From positions 8,435,501 to 8,499,500 of the forward strand of contig NZ_CP069338.1 in the NCBI RefSeq assembly GCF_016859125.1: a stretch of 64,000 bases of DNA, written 5' to 3'. Made by a program: the position numbers and the translations under genes. The DNA is from Archangium violaceum (GTDB lineage Bacteria; Myxococcota; Myxococcia; Myxococcales; Myxococcaceae). Shown here one piece after another: positions 30,506-39,909 of the stretch. The notes under the pieces were generated by a model that was given only the letters and a program-made list of their open reading frames with translations, was not told where the DNA came from and searched no databases. Every line of letters starts with the position of its first letter. Positions within the stretch are counted from its first letter, which is position 1.

Positions 30506-31876
30506 ATGCGCCTGGGCGAACTGCTCCTTCAGGAAAAGCTCATTACCCCCGAGGCGCTGGAGGAGGCGCTCGAGTCGCAGGTCGTCCATGGTGGGCGGCT
30601 CGGGACGAACCTCGTCGAGCTGGGGCTGCTGTCCGAGCAGGACCTGGCGCGGGTGCTGGGCAAGCAGTACAACGTGGCGTCCGCCTCGGGTGAGATGACG
30701 CCGGACCCACGCGCGCTGGAGTTGGTGGACCTCGACCATGCGGACGAGAAGGACTACCTGCCCATGCGCGTGGACGCCACGCGCATGAGCGTGGCGGTCA
30801 TCAACCCCCGCGACATCGAGACGCTGGACGCGTTGGCCTTCAGGACGGGCAAGCGTGTGGTGCCGGTGGTCATCCCCGAGTTCCGGATGAACCAGCTCCT
30901 GCGGCGTTACTGCAAGGCGTTCCGGGCGATGCGGGCCATCGACATGAACGCCGTGCGGCCCACGCGCGCCGAGCAGGAGCGGCTGAAGGCGGCCTCGCAA
31001 TCCGAGGATCTGATCAGCGAGGAGGAGTTCCAGTCGCTCTACGCCCAGGCGCTCAAGGGTGGGGGCAAGGCCCTGGGCGAGGAGCCCGTGTTGGACCTCG
31101 TGGAGATGGTGGCGGAGGAGGAGGAGCCGCCCGCGCCCATCGTCGAGGGGTACGCGCCCGAGGTTCCAGTGGAGCCTGTGGCTCCGCCCTCCGAGGCCGC
31201 CGAGGAGCAGAACCTGCCCGAGGCTCAGCTCGTGGAGGAGGAACCCGTCATCGCGCCTCCGCCGGAGCCCATCGTGCCTCCGGTCGTGGTTCCGCGCATC
31301 GCGCCCGTTGCTCCACCTCCCGTGGCGCCCGTGCGACCCCGCCCTCAGCCCCGCCCACAGGTGCCGGTGGCGGCGGAGTCGCGGCCCACACCGCTCACGT
31401 TCGCCGAGGCCCAGGCCGAGCTGTCGCGCAGCTCGGATCGCGAGCAGGTGGCCACCACGGTGCTGCGCTTCGCGCTGGGCAAGTGGAAGCGCAGCCTGTT
31501 GTTGAGCGTGCAGGGAAACATCGTGACGGGCTGGCGCGGCATGGGGCAGGGGGTGCGCGAGGCCGCGGTGAAGCGCATCGGCATCGGCCTGGCGGCGCCG
31601 AGCACCTTCCGGTTGGTACGGGACACGCGCGCGCACTACGTGGGGCCGGTGCGCAAGGACGCGGCGTCGGGCTTCTTCTACAAGCTGCTGGGCGGGGACT
31701 ATCCGACGACGGCCGTCATCCTCCCTCTGCTGGTGCGCGGGAAGCTGGTGCACCTGCTGTACGTGGACAATGGCCCCGGCCAGCTCACTCCGCCCGACGT
31801 GGGCGAGCTGCTCATCCTCTCGCAGGGCGTGGGCCGCTCGTACGAGGCGATGATCCGGCGCCGCAAGAGCGTGTGA
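30506..31876 (+). CDS. MshEN (GspE/PilB N-terminal) domain protein
   Basis: The 456-residue protein begins with an MshEN domain (MRLGELLLQEKLITPEALEE and DYLPMRVDATRMSVAVINPR, about 1-160), the module that precedes type II/IV secretion ATPases and binds c-di-GMP in MshE. There is no Walker ATPase; instead a Pro/Glu-rich linker (220-310) leads to a GAF-like C-terminal domain (about 315-456). It is thus a stand-alone signalling protein, possibly a c-di-GMP effector. GGAGG lies 5 bp before the ATG. It is convergent with the barrel gene at 31899. Confidence 0.82.
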   Translation: MRLGELLLQEKLITPEALEEALESQVVHGGRLGTNLVELGLLSEQDLARVLGKQYNVASASGEMTPDPRALELVDLDHADEKDYLPMRVDATRMSVAVINPRDIETLDALAFRTGKRVVPVVIPEFRMNQLLRRYCKAFRAMRAIDMNAVRPTRAEQERLKAASQSEDLISEEEFQSLYAQALKGGGKALGEEPVLDLVEMVAEEEEPPAPIVEGYAPEVPVEPVAPPSEAAEEQNLPEAQLVEEEPVIAPPPEPIVPPVVVPRIAPVAPPPVAPVRPRPQPRPQVPVAAESRPTPLTFAEAQAELSRSSDREQVATTVLRFALGKWKRSLLLSVQGNIVTGWRGMGQGVREAAVKRIGIGLAAPSTFRLVRDTRAHYVGPVRKDAASGFFYKLLGGDYPTTAVILPLLVRGKLVHLLYVDNGPGQLTPPDVGELLILSQGVGRSYEAMIRRRKSV

Positions 31877-31898
31877 GCCGGCTGGAGTCCGCGGCGGC

Positions 31899-32594
31899 TC
31901 AGAGCCGCAGGCCGGCGAAGAACTGCACGTTGAAGCCGCTCAGGCTCCAGGAGGACTGGGAGTCGGACAGGGTCACGTTGCCCGACCGGAGGGAGTAGGT
32001 GTACTCGCCGGCCGAGTAGCGCAGGCGGCCCTCGGCGCCGAGGAAGAAGTCGTCCTGGAAGAAGTATTTGCCGCCGACACCCAGGCCCACCGAGGGGCCC
32101 ACGTCGCTGCCCGCGTAATCGAAGTCCGTGCCGGTCACGCGGGTGGTGGTGAGGGTGAGGCCCGCGAGCACCAGCCCGTAGAGGTCCACCTTCTCCATGC
32201 CGGGCGATTGGCTCGGCAGCAGGTGGTAGGTGGCGCGCGCATGGGGCGAGTAGAACAGGTGGCTGAAGCTCCAGCCGGTGGCCAGGTTGAGCGCGATGCA
32301 GGGCGAGACACAGGCGCCGGCCTCGAACTCACCTCCGAGCGCGAGCACGCCGGGGCCCAGCCGTAGCACGCCCACGTCGAGTCCCACGCCCAGGTCGACG
32401 AAGGCCAGCACGATGTCCGCGTTGGCCATGACGCGCGCGTCGATGTCGCCCACGTCCTGGAGACGGTTCATCCGGGGCGCGGCGGGCTCCTCCACCACCT
32501 GGGGCTCCGTCGCGAGCACCTGGGCCTCCTGGGCCCACGCGGACGTCGTCACCAACAGAGCGCCCAGCAACAGCACCGTGATTCTGGCTCTCAT
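31899..32594 (-). CDS. Small outer-membrane beta-barrel protein
   Basis: The 231-residue product has a signal peptide (MRARITVLLLGALLVTTSAWA) and then alternating hydrophobic strands (VDLGVGLDVGVLRLGPGVL, GPSVGLGVGGKYFFQDDFFLGAEGRL), ending FFAGLRL. This fits an 8-10 stranded barrel of OmpW/OmpA-like size. Function is unknown. It is 22 bp downstream of the PEGA pseudokinase gene in the same orientation. Confidence 0.75.
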   Translation of the reverse strand: MRARITVLLLGALLVTTSAWAQEAQVLATEPQVVEEPAAPRMNRLQDVGDIDARVMANADIVLAFVDLGVGLDVGVLRLGPGVLALGGEFEAGACVSPCIALNLATGWSFSHLFYSPHARATYHLLPSQSPGMEKVDLYGLVLAGLTLTTTRVTGTDFDYAGSDVGPSVGLGVGGKYFFQDDFFLGAEGRLRYSAGEYTYSLRSGNVTLSDSQSSWSLSGFNVQFFAGLRL

Positions 32595-32616
32595 CGTCTT
32601 CCCCCCTCGATTCGTC

Positions 32617-34707
32617 TCACTGTTTCTCGTAGGCGACGTCGAACGTCACCTTCTGGCGGGGCTCCAGCCGGAAGGACTTCTCCCAACGGTCCTTTCCGGA
32701 GGTGACGACGAGCCGGTGCTCGCCCTCGTAGATCGAGAGCTTCGGCCCCGCCTTGCGTCCGTTGAGGAAGATGCGGGAGCCCGCCGGGGCACGCACCTGC
32801 ACGGTGCCCTTGCGCAGCAGGATGCGCTGCTTCGTCGTGCCCTTGTCGAGGACGGTGATGGCCCGGGTGGTCCTCACGCCCTTCGTCGGGTTCGTCAGCT
32901 CCAACGTGTACGGGCCGGGAGCGAGCGGCACCGCCAGGGGCGTACGGCCGAGCCGCTTGCCGTCGAGCGAGACCTCCACGGGTGGCATCACGAAGAGCTG
33001 GAGCCGGGTGGTCACCGGAGCCTGGGGGATGCTGGGCGCCTCGGGAGTCTCCGTGCTCGCGGAGGTGGGCGGGGTAGCGGGGGCCGTACCCGAGGCGGGC
33101 ACCACGGTGCCTCCCGGCGTGGAGGGAGACGCTCCACTCGCGACGACCACGGCCGGCGTCTCGCTCCCGGTCCCTTCAGCCACTTCAGGGGCGGCGAGGG
33201 CGAGCCCTTCCGCCTTCTCCGGGGCGGGGACCTCGGCGGGTGGGGTCTTGGGCGGAGCGGGAGTGACGGAGGCCACCTTCGGAGCCGCGGGCTTCTCCCG
33301 GGCCTGCTGGCGCTCGGTCCACAGGAAGAAGCCACCGGCGGCGGCCGCGGTGGCCAGCGCTCCAATGAGCAGCGGGACGCGCGAGCGCCGCTTCGGACTC
33401 CGGGGCTCGTCTTCCACCTCGGCGGGCTCCTCGGGGGACGTCCCACGCGCGGACGGCGGACGCGACTCCTGGGCCAGGGGAGGAGTCCGGGGCTCCTCGT
33501 TCAGCGGCTGCGCGCGGGGCTCCTCACGAGGCGGCAGGGGTCGGGCCACTCCGGGACGGGCGTGGCGGCCGGTGATCTCCAGGACCGAGTCGACGGCGTC
33601 CGCGTCCTCCTCCTCGAAGGACACGTCATGGAAGGCCTCATCCAGCTCGGCGTCGTCGATGGCCGCGAGCGGGGTGAGGGGGCGGACGCTGCCGGAGGGC
33701 CGCTGGGACGTGGGGGGCGGAGGCGGCGCGGCCACGGGAGCGGGCTGCACGGCCGGCATTCCCGTGAGCGAGGCGCGGCGGGCCATGTCCACCAGGCCGA
33801 TCTCCAACATCTGGCGCCGGGTGGCGCGCGCGTCGCGGTCGGCCGGGAAGAGCTGGGCGAGGAACTCGGAGAAGGTCTCGGCGGAAGGGAGCCCCTCGAC
33901 GGCGGCCACCACGGCCTCGCGGAACTCGAGGGCGGTGGCGTAGCGCTCGTTGGCGAGCTTGGCGGTGGCGCGGCGCACCACCTCGACGAGGGGGCGCGGG
34001 ATGTCGGCGGGCAGGGGCGGGAGTTGCCGGTGGATGACGGCTTGATCCGCGTCCGGCGAGTCCTGGAAGGGCATGCGCCCCGAGAGGCACTCATGCAGCA
34101 GCAGTCCCAGGAGGAACACGTCGGTGCGGGCGGTGATGGCCTCGCGACCGCCCATGAGCTGCTCGGGGGCGGTGTAGTTGCGGCGGTTGCGCACGCGGCG
34201 GCCGTTGCGCTCGCGTGGGGCGACGTTCAGCGCCCCGTAGCCCGTCACCTTGCAGACGCCGCTGAAGGAGACCATCACCGTCTCGGGGCGCAGGTCCCCG
34301 TGCACGAGCGGAGTGCCGTCGTCATTGCCAGCCAGGTGCGCGTAGTGCACGCCCATGGCCACGTCCGAGACGATCAGCGCGGCGAAGGCGGGGGGAATGC
34401 GCGGGCGCACCTCCAACACCCGGCGCAGCGACTCGCCATCGGCGAACTCGGTGACGCGGGCCAGGCCGGCCTCCAGGTTCACCATTCCGTGGACGCGGAG
34501 GATGTTGGGGTGCTCGAGCGCGGAGGCGCGCCGCGTCTCGCGCTCGAGCTGGGCGCACAGCTCCGTGTCCCGTGTGACCTCGGGAAGCGCCCACACCAGG
34601 ACGACGGGACGCGGCGGAGCACTGGCCTCGAGTGCCAGCCCGAGGAAGGCCCGAGAGCCCTCGCCCGCCAGGAGGGGCCCGAGCGGATGGTAGCGAACCT
34701 GACTCAT
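32617..34707 (-). CDS. Membrane-anchored Ser/Thr pseudokinase with PEGA domains
   Basis: The 696-residue protein has a protein-kinase fold (about 10-260), a disordered Pro/Glu region, one membrane span near 425-445 (VPLLIGALATAAAAGGFFLW) and two PEGA domains (555-695; VEVSLDGKRLGRTPLAVPL and SRIFLNGRKAGPKLSIYEGE). Catalytic motifs are lost: the VAIK Lys is absent (VVLVWALPEV), HRDLKPEN reads HGDLRPET, and DFG reads TGY. It should bind partners but not phosphorylate. PEGA domains would face the periplasm. Myxobacteria have many such kinase relatives. Probable operon with the barrel gene downstream. Confidence 0.88.
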   Translation of the reverse strand: MSQVRYHPLGPLLAGEGSRAFLGLALEASAPPRPVVLVWALPEVTRDTELCAQLERETRRASALEHPNILRVHGMVNLEAGLARVTEFADGESLRRVLEVRPRIPPAFAALIVSDVAMGVHYAHLAGNDDGTPLVHGDLRPETVMVSFSGVCKVTGYGALNVAPRERNGRRVRNRRNYTAPEQLMGGREAITARTDVFLLGLLLHECLSGRMPFQDSPDADQAVIHRQLPPLPADIPRPLVEVVRRATAKLANERYATALEFREAVVAAVEGLPSAETFSEFLAQLFPADRDARATRRQMLEIGLVDMARRASLTGMPAVQPAPVAAPPPPPTSQRPSGSVRPLTPLAAIDDAELDEAFHDVSFEEEDADAVDSVLEITGRHARPGVARPLPPREEPRAQPLNEEPRTPPLAQESRPPSARGTSPEEPAEVEDEPRSPKRRSRVPLLIGALATAAAAGGFFLWTERQQAREKPAAPKVASVTPAPPKTPPAEVPAPEKAEGLALAAPEVAEGTGSETPAVVVASGASPSTPGGTVVPASGTAPATPPTSASTETPEAPSIPQAPVTTRLQLFVMPPVEVSLDGKRLGRTPLAVPLAPGPYTLELTNPTKGVRTTRAITVLDKGTTKQRILLRKGTVQVRAPAGSRIFLNGRKAGPKLSIYEGEHRLVVTSGKDRWEKSFRLEPRQKVTFDVAYEKQ

Positions 34708-34757
34708 TGGAGCCCCATGCTAGAGGCCCCAGCCCGAGGACCGCTAGGGCCCCCGAC

Positions 34758-36077
34758 TCAGAAGGGCAGGGTAACGTGGTACCCGTAACGCCCGCGCCGT
34801 ACGAGCAGCAGCACGCTCCGTGAGCCTCGCGCGGAGAGCACGACCTCCTGGAAGGCCGCGGGCTCGGCCACGGGCCGGTTGTTGAGTCGGAGGACCAGGT
34901 CTCCGGGCTGCAGTCCCACCTCGTCCGCCGCCGAGCCGGGGCGCACCGACTGGACGACCATGGCGCCACGCGCTGGCTTCACCCTCAGTCCCAACCGGTT
35001 CCACACCAGCGCCTCCACGAGATGGGGCGGGAACTCGACGGGCGTCACCTGCACGGTGCGCTGTCCTCCGTCGCGGAAGATGACGAGCGGGAAGGCGGCG
35101 CGGGCGGGGTAGCCGCGAGCACGGGTGAGGTAGTCCTCGGCGTCGGAGATGCGCGAGCCTCCCATCTCGGCCAGGATGTCGCCCCGGCGCACACCGGCCT
35201 GCTCGGCGGGGCTGCCCGGCTCCACCTCGCTGACGACGACACCGTAGGTGCGGTCCCACCCCAACTGCCGGGCGAGCCGCGGCGACAGCTCCTGCACCTC
35301 GAGGCCCACCCAGACCGGGCGCACCTTTCCGAAGCGGGTGAGCTCGTCCATGATGCGGCGCACCTTGTCCGCGGGGATGGCGAAGCCGATGCCCTGGGCG
35401 CTGGCGAAGATGGCCGTGTTGATGCCGATGACGTCTCCGTCCACGTTGAGCAGCGGCCCTCCCGAGTTGCCCGGGTTGATGGCCGTGTCCGTCTGGATGA
35501 AGTCGTTGTAGGTGCGCCCGTCCGCCTTGAAGGTTCGGCCGGTGGCGCTCACCACGCCCGACGTCACCGTCTTGCTCAGCCCGAAGGGGCTGCCGATGGC
35601 CACCACCGTCTCGCCGATCATCAGATCCGAGCTGGTGCCCAGCTTCGCCGCGGGCAGCGGCTGCTTGGAGCTCACCTTGAGCACGGCCAGATCGTTGTTC
35701 GCGTCGCTGCCGATGACCTCGGCCTCCATCTCCCGCCCGTCCGCCAGGATGATGTGGATGGCGGAGGCGCCGCGGATGACGTGGTCATTGGTGATGATGA
35801 TGCCGCTGGGATCGACGATGACGCCGCTGCCCAGGCCCTGCTTGCGCTGCACCTGCGGGGGCGCGCCGAAGAACTCCTCCATGAGGGAGCGGCGTCCACG
35901 GAAGGGTGACTCCTCCACCTGCTCGGTGCCGATGAACACGACGGCGGGGGAGACCTTCTGCACCACTTCCACGATCTCATTGCGTCGCCGGGCCAGGTCG
36001 GCTCGGGCGCTGGTGCTTCCGGTGAATACCACACATACCGCGAGCAACAGTCCCCACCGGATTGCCTGGGTCTTCAC
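34758..36077 (-). CDS. HtrA/DegP-like periplasmic serine protease with two PDZ domains
   Basis: The 439-residue protein starts at GTG 36077, 6 bp after GGAGG, with a signal peptide (MKTQAIRWGLLLAVCVVFTG). The S1C triad is complete: NDHVI, NNDLAVL and GNSGGPL. Two PDZ domains follow (about 245-340, WVGLEVQELSP and VVVSEVEPGSPAEQAGVRRG; 350-439, MVVQSVRPGSAADEVGLQPG). It would degrade misfolded envelope proteins. It lies upstream of the pseudokinase gene (50 bp apart) in the same direction. Confidence 0.93.
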   Translation of the reverse strand: MKTQAIRWGLLLAVCVVFTGSTSARADLARRRNEIVEVVQKVSPAVVFIGTEQVEESPFRGRRSLMEEFFGAPPQVQRKQGLGSGVIVDPSGIIITNDHVIRGASAIHIILADGREMEAEVIGSDANNDLAVLKVSSKQPLPAAKLGTSSDLMIGETVVAIGSPFGLSKTVTSGVVSATGRTFKADGRTYNDFIQTDTAINPGNSGGPLLNVDGDVIGINTAIFASAQGIGFAIPADKVRRIMDELTRFGKVRPVWVGLEVQELSPRLARQLGWDRTYGVVVSEVEPGSPAEQAGVRRGDILAEMGGSRISDAEDYLTRARGYPARAAFPLVIFRDGGQRTVQVTPVEFPPHLVEALVWNRLGLRVKPARGAMVVQSVRPGSAADEVGLQPGDLVLRLNNRPVAEPAAFQEVVLSARGSRSVLLLVRRGRYGYHVTLPF

Positions 36078-36208
36078 GTCAGGTCCTCCCTCTGCATGAG
36101 TGCAATGTCGGATGCGTGACGCAGTGATTGTCGGGAACCCCGCAGCGTGTGCGGCATTCCCGACGAGCGCACTGGACGTTCACGCCCCGGGTTGAATGGA
36201 ATGGGCCC

Positions 36209-37216
36209 ATGAGTCTCGTCCTCGTCGCGGACGATGAGCCCGCGGTGCTCGAAGTGTTGAGCCAGGTCGTCGAGGACCTGGGCCACGATGTCATCCAAGC
36301 GCGTGACGGCGAGGAAGCATGGAATCTCGCGCGAGCGCGCCGGCCGAACCTGGTGGTCACGGACCACATGATGCCGCGCCTGAGCGGACTGGAGCTCTGC
36401 CGCAAGCTGCGCAACGACGAGCTCCTCGGCGGCGTACCCATCATCCTGTTGAGCGCGGTGCTCCCACATGGTGCACCCGAAGCGCACGCCTTCCTGCACA
36501 AGCCCTTCGAGATCACGGATTTCGAGGCGTTGATCCGCGATGCGTTGGCGGCGGTGCCGAGGCCGAAGTCGCTGGAGGGTGCGTCGGCGGTGGAGGCGCT
36601 GGGTGACTGGGTGGCGAGGGGCTTCGAGGGACCGCTGTCGACGGCGCGCGGCGAGGTGGAGCGGCTGCGCAGGGAGGGGAAGGCGGATGGAGGAGCGCTG
36701 GAGACGCTCGGGGCGCAGCTGAAGACGCTGGAGAACCTGACGAGGGATCTCCAGGAGGCGGCGCACCTGACGGCGAGGACGATGACGCTGCACCCGGTGG
36801 TGGCGGACCTGGGGGCGCACCTGCGCCAGTCGCTGGCCACGTGGAAGCAGCGGCTGCCCGAGGTGGGGTGGAGGGAGGAGCTGCCGACGGGGCCGGTGGA
36901 GCTGCGGTTCGATCCGGAGCGGATGCACCGGGTGGTGGACGCGCTGCTGGGCCAGGCGGGGCGGCACGGAGGCGAGGTGCGGGTGGAGCTGGAGTACACG
37001 CCCTCGCTGGTGACGCTGAGGGTGAGGGACTGGGGGCCGGGCATTTCGGATGAGGAGTTGCAGCACATCTTCGAGCCGTTCCGAGCGGGAGGGACGGGAG
37101 GAGGGCTGGGGCTCTACATCGCATCGGAGCTGGCGCGGCTGCATGGCGGCGGGCTCTCGGTGGAGTCGAAGAGGGGGCAGGGCACGACGTTCAGCGTGGT
37201 CCTGCCCCGAGGCTGA
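36209..37216 (+). CDS. REC-HATPase signalling protein without an H-box
   Basis: ATG 36209 gives MSLVLVADDEPAVLEVL, the start of a receiver domain (phospho-Asp in VVTDHMMPRLSG, Lys in LHKPFE). The 335-residue protein then has a helical region (135-215) and a C-terminal HATPase (DWGPGISDEELQHIFEPF, GGGLGLYIASELARLHGG). The helical part has no HE-[L/I]-R/N-P phospho-acceptor motif, so the usual autophosphorylation site is missing. It may act as an ATP-binding output domain controlled by REC, or as a split kinase. It is divergent from htrA. Confidence 0.82.
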   Translation: MSLVLVADDEPAVLEVLSQVVEDLGHDVIQARDGEEAWNLARARRPNLVVTDHMMPRLSGLELCRKLRNDELLGGVPIILLSAVLPHGAPEAHAFLHKPFEITDFEALIRDALAAVPRPKSLEGASAVEALGDWVARGFEGPLSTARGEVERLRREGKADGGALETLGAQLKTLENLTRDLQEAAHLTARTMTLHPVVADLGAHLRQSLATWKQRLPEVGWREELPTGPVELRFDPERMHRVVDALLGQAGRHGGEVRVELEYTPSLVTLRVRDWGPGISDEELQHIFEPFRAGGTGGGLGLYIASELARLHGGGLSVESKRGQGTTFSVVLPRG

Positions 37217-37217
37217 A

Positions 37218-37252
37218 CCCCCTCTCCCCCTGGGAGAGGGCCGGGGTGAGGG
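37218..37252. repeat. REP-like palindromic repeat, copy 1
   Basis: CCCTCTCCC and GGGAGAGGG (37220-37228, 37232-37240) form a perfect 9-bp stem with a 3-nt loop, followed by CCGGGGTGAGGG. The same unit recurs at 38377-38409 and, in degenerate form, at 45175-45207. Here it lies between two convergent genes and could also end transcription. Confidence 0.7.
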
Positions 37253-37269
37253 TCTCCCAGCCCTGGGTG

Positions 37270-38310
37270 TTACTTGCGCTGCTCGGACTTCAGCATCCAG
37301 CCGATCATCTTGTAGAGCATCCGGGCGCCCACGTTGCCATCCCACTCGCCGCCATCGGGATCCGGGGCGACCTCGGTGAGGTCGAACCCGACGATGGTGC
37401 GGCCGGAGCGGACGACGCCGGAGATGAGCGCGATGGCCTCGGGGAAGGACAACCCGCCGGGGACGGGCGTGCCGGTGTGGGGGCAGAGCACGGGATCCAA
37501 CCCATCGATGTCGAAGGACAGGTAGACGTGCTGGGGCAGGTCCTTGACGATCTCATCCACCTGCCGATTCCAGGGGATGCCGTCGAAGCGCTTGTGGTTG
37601 ATGTCCGAATCGAAGAAGGCGCGGACGCGGCCGTTGGAGGACTCGATGTAGCGGTGCTCGTCCTCGCTCATGTCGCGGATGGCGACCTGGACGAGCGACT
37701 TCACGCCGGGGATGCGCTCGGCGACGTTGTACATGATGGAGGCGTGGGACCAGGTGAAGCCCTCGTAGGCGTTGCGCAGGTCCGCGTGGGCATCGAGGTG
37801 GAGGACGCCGAGGCCGGGATACTTCTCGGCATGGGCGCGGATGATGCCGAAGGAGATGGAGTGGTCACCGCCGACGGCGCCGACGCGCTTGCCCTTGTCG
37901 AGCCACTCCCTGGCGGTGCGGTAGACGGCGTCGTGGAGCTGCTCGCAGAGCTGGTTGACCTCGGCGGAGGCGGCGCGGAGCTCGGGGTTGGAGTGGTCGA
38001 TACCACCGGCCTCGATGATGGGGGCGGCGCGCTCCTTGGCGCGGGTGTTCCAGGCGCGCCACTGCTCGGGCTCGGGGATCATGGCGATGCCGCGCTCGTA
38101 GGGGCGGCCGGTCTCGACGTCGAAGAGATCGACCTGGCGGCTGGCCTCGAGGACGGCGGAGGGGCCATCGGAGGTGCCACCGCCGTAGCTGGTGGTGGCC
38201 TCGAAGGGAACGGGGATGAGGACGACGTGGGCCTCGTCGGGGGAGTGGGGGAGGCCGAAGATGCCGGAGCCGGGGGCCGCGGCGGCGCTGGGGTCGAAGG
38301 CGGCAGACAT
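37270..38310 (-). CDS. Ureohydrolase (agmatinase/arginase family)
   Basis: ATG 38310 gives a 346-residue protein; the longer frame to 38346 has no family character. It has the dimanganese motifs in order: GGDHSISFG, LHLDAHADLR and SFDIDGLDP, plus GFDLTEVAPDPD. The family hydrolyses guanidino compounds (agmatine, arginine, formimidoylglutamate) to urea or formamide. Agmatinase is the best guess but the substrate cannot be fixed from sequence. It is divergent from the P450 gene, with a REP-like repeat between them. Confidence 0.86.
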   Translation of the reverse strand: MSAAFDPSAAAAPGSGIFGLPHSPDEAHVVLIPVPFEATTSYGGGTSDGPSAVLEASRQVDLFDVETGRPYERGIAMIPEPEQWRAWNTRAKERAAPIIEAGGIDHSNPELRAASAEVNQLCEQLHDAVYRTAREWLDKGKRVGAVGGDHSISFGIIRAHAEKYPGLGVLHLDAHADLRNAYEGFTWSHASIMYNVAERIPGVKSLVQVAIRDMSEDEHRYIESSNGRVRAFFDSDINHKRFDGIPWNRQVDEIVKDLPQHVYLSFDIDGLDPVLCPHTGTPVPGGLSFPEAIALISGVVRSGRTIVGFDLTEVAPDPDGGEWDGNVGARMLYKMIGWMLKSEQRK

Positions 38311-38376
38311 GGTGGCGGAGGATAAGGGGACGTGCGAGCGAAGCAACGATCCTCTTCACCCGGACAATCCAATCAC

Positions 38377-38409
38377 CCCTCTCCCTCTGGGAGAGGGACG
38401 GGGTGAGGG
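38377..38409. repeat. REP-like palindromic repeat, copy 2
   Basis: The stem CCCTCTCCC/GGGAGAGGG (38377-38385, 38389-38397) with a TCT loop is followed by ACGGGGTGAGGG, as in the copy at 37218. This copy lies in the divergent intergenic region between the ureohydrolase and P450 genes, where a terminator would not be expected. Confidence 0.7.
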
Positions 38410-38538
38410 TAGGCGCCCCCCTGTTCCCACCCGTGTCACGAAAGACTCCGAGCCCTTGCCTGAATACCCCCCACCCATGGTGACTGGGAGCTGTCGGAGG
38501 GCTGCTCTACCGTCGAGCCACCTACAACGGAGGACACC

Positions 38539-39726
38539 TTGCGGACCTACAACCTGTTCGACCCAGCGGTTCTGGCCGATCCCCATGCCGTCTTCGCGCA
38601 GATGAGGAGCGAGCCCGGGCTGTGCCGGGTGGAGCCCTTTGGGGCCTTCGCGGCGGCGCGCTACGAAGACGCCGCGGCCATCTTGAAGGATCCCCAGCGC
38701 TTCTCGTCCGAGGCGCTCGCGATCACCGCGGAGCCGCCCTGGCTCGGACCCAACCCGGTGGCCCAGGCGTTGATCTCGAAGGATCCCCCGAACCACGCCC
38801 GGCTGCGCGCGCTGGTCAACCGGGCGTTTGGCCCCGCCGGGATGGCCCGACTGGAGGCGCAGGTCTGGAAGGTGAGCGAGGAGCTGGCCGAGGCGGCCGT
38901 ACGGCGGCGCGAGGTGGAGCTCGTGGATGCCTTCACCTTCGTCCTGCCGCGGGACATCATCGGGTACCTGCTCGGGCTGGATCCGAGCACCTTCTCGAAC
39001 TTCAAGCGGTGGTCGCTGGCCATGGGCCTGATCACCTCGGCCACGACGCCCGAGCAGCACGAGGAGATCCGGTTCGTGGTGCGGGAGATGAAGGGATACC
39101 TGACGGAGGTCATCGAGGCACGCCGCCGCCAGCCGGGAGAGGACATGGTGAGCGATCTGCTCCGGGCGGAGGTGGACGGGCGGAAGCTCACCGATGAGGA
39201 GATCCTGTCCTTCCTCTTCCTGCTGCTGCCGGCGGGGATGGAGACGACGTCGCAGTTGCTCGGCAACGCGATCATCTACCTGGCCCGGCATCCCGAGCAC
39301 CTGGCGCGGGCGAGGGAGGACAAGACGCACATCCCCCGCTTCGTGGAGGAGGTGCTGCGGTACGAGTCGCCCGTGCAGCTGAGCTTCCGCATGGCCACGC
39401 AGGACGTGGAGCTATCGGGGACGAAGATTCCGGCGGGGAGCTTCGTGCTGGGTCTCGTGGGGTCCGCCAACCGGGATGAGCGGGTGTTCGAGCAGCCGGA
39501 CCGCTTCCTCCCGGGACGGGACAAGGGCACCCAGCACCTCACCTTCGGGTACGGCATCCACTTCTGCCTGGGTGCGCAGCTGGCGCGGATGGAGGCGCGG
39601 CTGGGCCTGGAGGCGCTCGTCTCGCGGGTCGGCGCGATCCGGCTCCGCTCGCCGGAGGTGCAGTGGCTCCCCGGGTACACCATCCATGGGCCCGCGACGC
39701 TGCCGGTGGAGCTCATCCCCGCCTGA
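38539..39726 (+). CDS. Cytochrome P450
   Basis: The 395-residue protein starts at TTG 38539 after GGAGGA. It has the I-helix segment LLPAGMETT, the ExxR motif in EEVLRYES and the heme loop FGYGIHFCLGAQ with Cys-343, all intact. Length and lack of a membrane anchor fit a soluble bacterial class I P450 that needs ferredoxin partners. No biosynthetic genes flank it, so the substrate is open. Confidence 0.93.
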   Translation: MRTYNLFDPAVLADPHAVFAQMRSEPGLCRVEPFGAFAAARYEDAAAILKDPQRFSSEALAITAEPPWLGPNPVAQALISKDPPNHARLRALVNRAFGPAGMARLEAQVWKVSEELAEAAVRRREVELVDAFTFVLPRDIIGYLLGLDPSTFSNFKRWSLAMGLITSATTPEQHEEIRFVVREMKGYLTEVIEARRRQPGEDMVSDLLRAEVDGRKLTDEEILSFLFLLLPAGMETTSQLLGNAIIYLARHPEHLARAREDKTHIPRFVEEVLRYESPVQLSFRMATQDVELSGTKIPAGSFVLGLVGSANRDERVFEQPDRFLPGRDKGTQHLTFGYGIHFCLGAQLARMEARLGLEALVSRVGAIRLRSPEVQWLPGYTIHGPATLPVELIPA

Positions 39727-39909
39727 GTACGCGGGGCGGAGGCAGGGAACCCGAACGCTCATGGGCCGGGCGGCGCGGCGAGCCTTCGGGGGACGCTGGA
39801 TGGTGGCGGAAGGGGCTCCGCGTTCCTGAACGGATGCCCTGGGGCTCGAGCCCGGAATGACTCACGCCTGCTTGCGCGGACGCCCGATCCCCGGCATGGA
39901 TTGCCTCAG

